Of a stretch of 64,000 bases of DNA, positions 57,775 through 64,000 are shown one piece after another (position 1 is the stretch's first letter; each line of letters begins with the position of its first letter). The notes under the pieces were generated by a model. The model saw only the letters and a list, made by a program, of their open reading frames with translations, made no database searches and had not been told where the DNA came from. Source of the DNA: Trichaptum fuscoviolaceum (Eukaryota; Basidiomycota; Agaricomycetes; Hymenochaetales; Trichaptaceae). The stretch lies in assembly GCA_910574455.1 (NCBI GenBank), contig CAJSYZ010000005.1, positions 248,001-312,000 on the forward strand. Direction: 5' to 3'. The translations under genes were made by a program, and so were the position numbers.

Positions 57775-59643
57775 ATGCTCTCAAGTGCTGACCAGCCGTT
57801 TCTCGATTCTCGAGCCTATAACAAGGCCAATAAGAGCTATGTCATGTTTCCTTCGCAGGCCGATGCCATGCTCGCAAGCCTCCAGCTATTCCACGACGTC
57901 CCATGCCGTATCATGGACCTCTTCTTCTCCGTGGTGACTCACCCGGACTTTGATTCCAAGCAAGTGATGTTGCGCAGTGCGATAGACGTGATTGACGTTG
58001 TGGAAGAGAGTCGGCTGAAGGATCGGATGGTTGTTGTTCATGAGAGGTCTATAAGCAGGGATGGGGGTGTGCAGTGGGCAGGGTTTCCGCACTTCGTTCT
58101 ATACGAGGTTCTGGAGATCTTTCATGCGAAGCGGATGGACGGTGTCAGAGCTTATTTCGAAAAAACGTTGAATGACAAGGAGATGTATGGTATCAAAATG
58201 CGTGTCAAAGAGGACGATACTCTGAAGAAGATGAGCCTCGTTCACCGGACTTGGACGCTACCTGCTCAGAAGACACTTGGCCGGATTCTCTATATTGGTA
58301 GACCGAAAATCTACCAGTCGCCTAATCTCCTTCGTCCCGTGCAAAAATCGATCTTTGGTCCTTGGACGTCCATTGTTGCCATGCAATTCTACCACCCCAT
58401 CGAAAAGGAAGAATACGTCAGAGATGAGGAGTACGCATATCATGCTGTCTCTTATATAAAGGATGAATTCCGTCAGTGGTTTGAAACCCTGCATCGCATC
58501 CTGGTCGGTTTCACGAATCTCAAGAGTCTTTTGGTCCAAAGTTATGCCTCATACTTCACCGAGTGGTCTAATTTCACGGTCGGGGACATGGTTCGACGAA
58601 ACATGTGCCTGGAGGAGATTACCTTATATTCGACAAGGAACAAAGAGTCATTTACTCTTGATCCTTTGATAAAGAACTCGAGGATATCGCAGAACTTACG
58701 GACATTAAACTTAGAAGGTGCAAGATTCTCTGATGCCTCGCGAGCGAAGGCGATGCTTGGGACAGAATTCGCATGCTTGACAAGTTTGACGATCAAACGG
58801 TCTACCTTATCACTGAAGGAGGACCTCACGATGCTATCCATACTCTCCGCCCAATCCAACCCTTGCCTGGAATCCCTTCGCATCATCGACTTTTCGAAAA
58901 GAATTCATTATTCGCAAAGAGTTGATGATTCGGATGAGTCCGACGGAGAAGAGGATGACGCAGGAGAAGAGTATTTCGAAAGAGATGTGGCACAGGCATT
59001 CACTACATTACAATGTGCCTCGCTATTCAACTCGCTCCGCGCACTACACATCGACGGCGGGGGATCGACAGGCCAATGGCTTAAATGGATTGTGCCATAT
59101 TGCCACAGCCTCGCGTCACTGAGCGTCGTCGATTCCATATACAGAGGAGACTCATTCGAGGAAGACATAACACAGTTCTTTATCCCTTCCCAGTGCACCG
59201 CCATCTTTGAACACCTGAGATCTCTTCACATTGTCAGCACCAAGTCGGCAGAGCAATGGATAGAATGGTTAGGCCCGCACAGTTCGAATCTTCAAACCTT
59301 CACTCTTGAAACCGATGTGTCCTTGCCTCCTGATGTGCTACCCCTCATATCACCTACCATTCAGAGTCTAGATCTACGATTCATGACTACGAAATGGACA
59401 CAACTAGAGGAAATCACTGATTGGACGAAGTGCCTTTTGGAGGTAGCTTCCTCTAGGCACTTCTCAGAACTAAAATCTTTCAAACTATTTCTTTCAAGGG
59501 ACTGCCTCAATTACTTCTCTAGACGCGACTATTCTGGGAAGGTCCCGGAAGCAATGCGAGGATTCAGGAAGGAGTTGACTGTAGTATATAAAGGTGAAGA
59601 AGTCGAGTGCAATCTAGATCTTCCATTTTCTAATTTATGGTAG
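57775..59643 (+). CDS. F-box-like/leucine-rich family protein, member E
   Basis: 622 aa, intronless. The Met at 57775 (MLSSADQPFLDSRAYNKA) matches the starts of members A, B and D; the frame is open upstream to 57643. It has the blocks FPSQADAMLASLQLFHDVPC, VVEESRLKDRMVVVH and MSLVHRTWTLPAQKTLGRIL, the acidic insertion SDESDGEEDDAGEEYFE, and leucine-rich C-terminal segments ending LDLPFSNLW. It is the closest relative of member D. Its promoter contains the 765-bp element, ending 138 bp before the start codon, so expression may differ from D. Confidence 0.83.
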   Translation: MLSSADQPFLDSRAYNKANKSYVMFPSQADAMLASLQLFHDVPCRIMDLFFSVVTHPDFDSKQVMLRSAIDVIDVVEESRLKDRMVVVHERSISRDGGVQWAGFPHFVLYEVLEIFHAKRMDGVRAYFEKTLNDKEMYGIKMRVKEDDTLKKMSLVHRTWTLPAQKTLGRILYIGRPKIYQSPNLLRPVQKSIFGPWTSIVAMQFYHPIEKEEYVRDEEYAYHAVSYIKDEFRQWFETLHRILVGFTNLKSLLVQSYASYFTEWSNFTVGDMVRRNMCLEEITLYSTRNKESFTLDPLIKNSRISQNLRTLNLEGARFSDASRAKAMLGTEFACLTSLTIKRSTLSLKEDLTMLSILSAQSNPCLESLRIIDFSKRIHYSQRVDDSDESDGEEDDAGEEYFERDVAQAFTTLQCASLFNSLRALHIDGGGSTGQWLKWIVPYCHSLASLSVVDSIYRGDSFEEDITQFFIPSQCTAIFEHLRSLHIVSTKSAEQWIEWLGPHSSNLQTFTLETDVSLPPDVLPLISPTIQSLDLRFMTTKWTQLEEITDWTKCLLEVASSRHFSELKSFKLFLSRDCLNYFSRRDYSGKVPEAMRGFRKELTVVYKGEEVECNLDLPFSNLW

Positions 59644-60145
59644 AGCTTTCCACCATGTATGACTATTCTTTTGAACTACGTAAAAGTAGTATATGCCAGT
59701 GACTGAACGACAAAAGTGGGAACAGAACCTCAAAAATGTTGTAACCACACTCTCTTATTGTGGTAAGGTCTGAGTCTTTGCATGAGCCGTACAAATAAAG
59801 TTACGTGCTTCCGAGCAATACTCCGTAAGCTCTTTCAACTTTGGAAAATTTAATTTATTGTGGTATATAAAGCATATGTATGTATGTTCAAAGTATACTA
59901 GAGCAAGATACATGGTATTCTCTTCATAAATACTAGTGCTCAAGCACTGCTTGCTCATGTACGCTATCTCAGACTGCACAGCAAATTCTGATTTCCCTCA
60001 GTAAATCAACCCAATGGGTTATCATGCTACATTTCCGGCTATTGCCCCGTATATGTCATGATTAACAAGTAAACCCATATATAACGACTGTACGACATGT
60101 ATATACTCTGAACGCATGCCATACTTGTATACATTCTTTCGACTT
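59644..60145. other. Intergenic region
   Basis: AT-rich 3' flanks of member E and of the methyltransferase gene (convergent). Nothing else is seen. Confidence 0.5.
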
Positions 60146-61121
60146 TCAGACTTCCGCCTTTTGGGCAAACATTATGAAGAAGAATACTTCGGATCCCTCG
60201 GTCTCATCCCATTCCCTCCATAAGTCATCCAATAATCTATCAAGTTCCGCCTCGCTTCTTACGAAACCGAAGCCACCGGCCATCAGAATGGGTGTCTTCA
60301 CTCCGCGAAAGGCTTCTATGTAGTTATCGCGGACATCGACTCCTTCCTGGCCGGCCCATTTCCCGAGAGGCATGGACCGCCTTTCTACGGTGATGTTCCG
60401 GAAGTCCGCAGCTTTGAGTAGCTCCGGAAGACTTTCGTGGACATCCAGGAGGAGCTCGCGGGACTTGAATAACGCATAGAGGAGATCCCGGTGTCGCTGA
60501 GTTACGGGACCAGAGTGCCAGGAGCCCACTTCGCCAAGCTGGATCCACCCACCTGGACGCAACACACGATGCATTTCAGAAATCGCAGCTTTCCACTCGG
60601 ACTCGCGAAGTGCAGTGAGTAAGAGGCGTTGGTGGACAATGTCGAACTTGTTTGACCAATCGGACGGGAGACTGGTGACAGAGCCAATGGAGAATGAGAT
60701 ATTCTGCGGACGTTCCTTCGGAAATAGTCTCCCTTCTAAGTCTACCCCATGAAGGATGGCTGAAGGGGAGAAGCTAGGGCTAACATCCAGTAACCATGAT
60801 CCTTGAGCATTATTGAGTGCATTGACGGTGGGATAACAGAGTAGATCTCACCGGCCCCTACGCCAGAGTCAAGTACAAAGTAACTGCCGTTCTCGCGGTA
60901 CGGCGCAAGGAGAAGTTTCCCGCTGAATGCAGTTTTGATAATTTTGTGCTGAAGGTGGAGTCTTAGGACAGACATGGAGATCAAATACGCATCCTGGATC
61001 GTGCATAGCTAACGCACCTTTCTGCTTCCTTCTCGTCAGAGGGCAGAACATAGTTCGAGCCAGGATAGGTCAGGAAAGTCCGAGGAGTGTGAGGTATAGC
61101 GGTTGATGATTGATCCTCCAT
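60146..61121 (-). CDS. SAM-dependent methyltransferase (class I, fungal)
   Basis: Exons 61121-61018, 60961-60852, 60801-60146; total 290 codons (289 aa). After a short N-terminus (SNYVLPSDEKEAERLHLQH) comes the SAM-binding motif I YFVLDSGVGAGSWLLD (about residues 63-78), with Ser where many have Gly. The acidic loop GVDLEGRLFP and the motif FDIVHQRLLLTAL follow, then the post-motif MHRVLRPGGWIQLGEV. It resembles the LaeA/UMTA-type small-molecule methyltransferases of fungi in length and motif order; the substrate is unknown. It lies 345 bp downstream of the MFS transporter gene on the same strand. Confidence 0.85.
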
Positions 61122-61465
61122 ACTTAGAAGTTACTCCTATCAGGTGCTTGTAGCTTCTCGTGGATTTATATGCATGGTCCGACCTTATATTCACTCGCGT
61201 GAGAATCAGAAGCTCGAAATTACTGAAGATTATTCTGATGAATGATGGATCACCGAGAACGAAACTGTCATCATTTTCCGAAGAAGTCATGAAGCATGCA
61301 GTAGAATGTTGAACGTGGGATACTCCCCTCAGAGAAGGCTTCAGCGCGAAACAGGCTACCTTCAATATAGAGTATTCCTTTTGCTTCCACCTAACGGATA
61401 TAAATAATGCATCGTTAATTCATCATAAGCAATGATCACATCTTGTGCACATCACGTTCCCAGTC
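61122..61465. other. Promoter region of the methyltransferase gene
   Basis: 344 bp between two same-strand genes. No individual site is assigned. Confidence 0.4.
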
Positions 61466-63504
61466 TTAACTGCTAGTATTGATCTTGACGTCTCTTCTAT
61501 GTAGAAATCCCGCGAATGAAAGCCCGAGAGCACCCACACACATGCATATCTAGTTTGTTCATCAGTTGCCCAATAATAAAAGAAAACAAATGTAGATGCT
61601 TACACCGCTAAATAGCGCAGGCCGCCACCATCGAAGCTGCGACGTTAGCAACGCACCGGTTATCGGAGGACCTACAAAATGGGAGGATATGAGAGATCCG
61701 TTGGTACAGTGATAACACGCTGTTCACCTATCAAGCTGCCGATTCCTAGCAAGAAAAAAGAAGTAAGCACGCTTTCTATTCCTCTCCTGAATGTAAAAAT
61801 CCGCCTCACCGCCGATGCCAAAACAAACCCCTATTCTAGCACTAGAAAAGACACGATGAGTTGTAGACTCGCGGAATTCACATGAACCCGACTTGCCCAA
61901 CCTCGGATACGTTTCTCGATAAATTTGCAAGCATCGGTCCAAGAAGAGATATACCTCAATAGTGAAGTTATTATTAGCCCACTCGCAAGAAAGTAAATAT
62001 CGTGGCTTCGAAACTCACAAGCTCCGGAAAAGAAGCCGTAAAGAATGGCGATGACCATGGATCCACCAGCGTTCACGACACCAATCATGCCAAAAATCAA
62101 GGCGCCGCAAACAAAGGTGCATGGGACGATCAGATTGAATACGCCGACCTTGTCTGCGATCACAGTCGGCAATACACGCCCGAAGGCACTTGACGCGTTG
62201 AGAACGGATAGCTTCATCAACCTCATCAGATGAGTCTCTTGATGTAAATACGATATCGAGACACACCGTATAGAATGCAAGTGTCTGATTAACACCGTGT
62301 TCGACTGAATCAAGCTGTAGGTAGAACGTAGGAAAGAAAACGCCGGTGATAAGGAGAAACGTGCCCGCGGTGGCAGCGACGTATACTCGATCGCTGAAAA
62401 ACTGTTTCCAGTATGCGACCTGATGCGACAGCTTCTTGGTTTGAGGTTGAAGGCGGGTAGTCATAAGACAGTTGGCAACTCCAAGTAAAGCGAGATTGAA
62501 GAAGGCGCTGATGCGGACGCCCCAGTGGAAGCCTACAGGTCCGTGGATAAGCCTATTGAGCATGATTGGGTGGATAACTCCGCCGACTGATGACGCCGAT
62601 GCTACAATGCCCATAGCTAATGACCGACGCCTCTTGAAGTGGTGTGCGACTACACCCAAGGCCGGAACATATGTGGACCCTATCCCAAATCCGAGCCCAA
62701 TTCCTTGCGCTAGAAAGAGCTGATAACAAATTTAAAAATTGTGTCGTCAATAGAACTCCAACACACCTGATACCATTGCTGTGGATGGGATATAGATATC
62801 ATGAAGAGACAGAAGACGAAGAGAAGAGAGCCTAAAAACATGACAACTCGACTTCGGAGATGCGCAATATGTATAAGCAGAGGAATCAATCATTGATTGA
62901 TGAGAGGCTCTCACAAGTACCCAACGTCCATTGCGTATCCAGAGAATATGCCTATGCTAAAAAGGCAAAATGTTTGCGTTCCACCAATCCAGCTTCGATT
63001 CAGAAGAACTTCATGAGGTTGTTTGTGCGTACCGAGGGAAAGAATAGGAACCGCACCTTATTTCAGAGGAAGAGAAGTGACTAAGATATTCTCGAACATA
63101 GAAGTCTTCGTTTATGATGTTATTCATCAGCTTCCGCCCCATGTTTCCCCATTGCTGCCTTCCTACCTTCGTAAACGCCGAAGCTATTCACATATCTGTG
63201 AAGAACTTATTTAGATTACTTCCGGAATAGCAAGCCTAAAGATATCACTTACCCAGAAGTGCAGAAAACAACGATAAAGCTATGAAAGGTCTTCAGTCGA
63301 CAATATGAGACTTTGCAACACTGATCAAGCTTACGCGCCCGCGAGTGTTGACCACGCCTGAAAGCCGCCGTCAGGTATTTCCACCTGGTTATACATGGGC
63401 TTCAAGTCAAGCTCCCGAGATTGCTCCTCCTTTTCGGTCACATCTGCAGATGTCGAAATCTGGCTATCGTCTAACTTCGACTCGGAGGCCACTTTGCTTT
63501 CCAT
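61466..63504 (-). CDS. MFS transporter, monocarboxylate-porter-like
   Basis: Thirteen exons: 63504-63335, 63279-63253, 63195-63167, 63105-63057, 62992-62915, 62851-62767, 62719-62267, 62211-62019, 61954-61888, 61835-61810, 61745-61728, 61671-61604, 61549-61466. They sum to 449 codons (448 aa). The N-terminal PDGGFQAWSTLAGA and SWIGGTQTF are typical of fungal monocarboxylate-type MFS proteins. The cytosolic-loop signature is VVAHHFKRRRSLAMGI. Further membrane segments include FLLITGVFFPTFYLQL and GALIFGMIGVV, ending GPPITGALLTSQLRWWRPAL. Exon 11 is only 18 nt. The exon 9 donor (GTTCAT) is weak. Likely plasma membrane; the transported acid or drug is unknown. Confidence 0.85.
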
Positions 63505-64000
63505 CACCACAAGAACCGCCGATGTTAGGGATGGAGCACAAGAAGTTCGAAGCAGGCATGTGAGAGACTCCCGGCAGTACTTATACTAAGATAGGTGACC
63601 ATCGTGCATCGCAGCTGCGAAACCCTTTGTCCCCGAGGCCGAATGATCATGAGGAAAAGAAGAGAGAACTTCCAATTCTGATCATGTTGATTGTGGCTGT
63701 GCAAAACAACTTCAAGTTGAAGAAAAATCATCAATGAGTCAGCCAGTACTATGGCTGAAGAAATGTTTCATCTTTCACAATCCTACTATCAGACTCGGAT
63801 ACTCAATGGTTGCTCTTCAGAATAATCAAGGAGGCTCAATTTCATCTGATTTGAGTAGATTGAAATTTCAATAACATAATTCGTACAAAATCAATTTACG
63901 ATACTAGCCTCTCCGCTAGCATAAATAGTACAAAAGGCACCAGGTAAAAAAAGATGGTACAGGGATCACAAAGATGGACCGATTAGAAGGACACGCCGAG
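63505..64000. other. Upstream region of the MFS gene, to window edge
   Basis: It should hold the MFS promoter. I see no gene; the short frames on both strands here are unsupported. Confidence 0.4.

Overview
The window looks like an Agaricomycete (basidiomycete) genome segment, possibly Polyporales, and it is rich in transposable elements. The evidence is short GT-AG introns of about 47-80 nt that restore long reading frames, a KDZ-transposase-type cysteine cluster, multi-exon P450, GT90 and MFS genes, and lineage-specific multicopy families. There is no operon structure. I found no tRNA or rRNA gene and no CRISPR array. All exon models were worked out by eye from splice signals and frame continuity.

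Left part (1-11.4 kb). A KDZ/CxC2 transposase-type gene runs off the left edge on the minus strand. It is divergent from a six- or seven-exon SPT5-like gene (NGN plus KOW-like repeats). Next come two copies of a non-autonomous hAT-like element, each with a perfect 8-bp target duplication. The second copy sits inside the first exon of an orphan gene that also carries two stop codons. An intact tandem paralogue of that gene follows at 9335-10324.

Retrotransposon part (11.4-26.7 kb). A nearly full-length chromodomain Ty3/Gypsy element (11431-17752, LTRs differing at two positions, 5-bp duplication) ends 43 bp before the start codon of an HMG-like/AT-hook gene. A Ty1/Copia element follows. A third hAT-like copy, carrying two captured polyubiquitin gene fragments with intron sequence, splits its gag-pol frame. 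The hAT elements appear to be diverging gene-capture vehicles.

Gene-family part (27-64 kb). Five members of an F-box-like/leucine-rich family (A-E) lie at 29.0-30.6, 34.8-36.4, 49.8-51.4, 51.8-53.7 and 57.8-59.6 kb. A GT90 (CAP10-like) glycosyltransferase gene is intact at 37.3-39.5 kb. A decayed inverted copy at 54.1-56.4 kb lies between family members D and E. Between these blocks lie a bacterial-looking mannose-1-phosphate guanylyltransferase gene and a ten-exon cytochrome P450 gene, which are convergent. The right end has a SAM methyltransferase gene and a 13-exon monocarboxylate-type MFS transporter gene on the same strand. Non-autonomous inverted-repeat elements occur at 31993-32974 (with internal minisatellite) and 56873-57637 (TA duplication, in the promoter of family member E).

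Several otherwise well-kept genes show a frame change equal to one missing base. This could be recent decay or residual assembly error and affects how 'pseudogene' should be read here.
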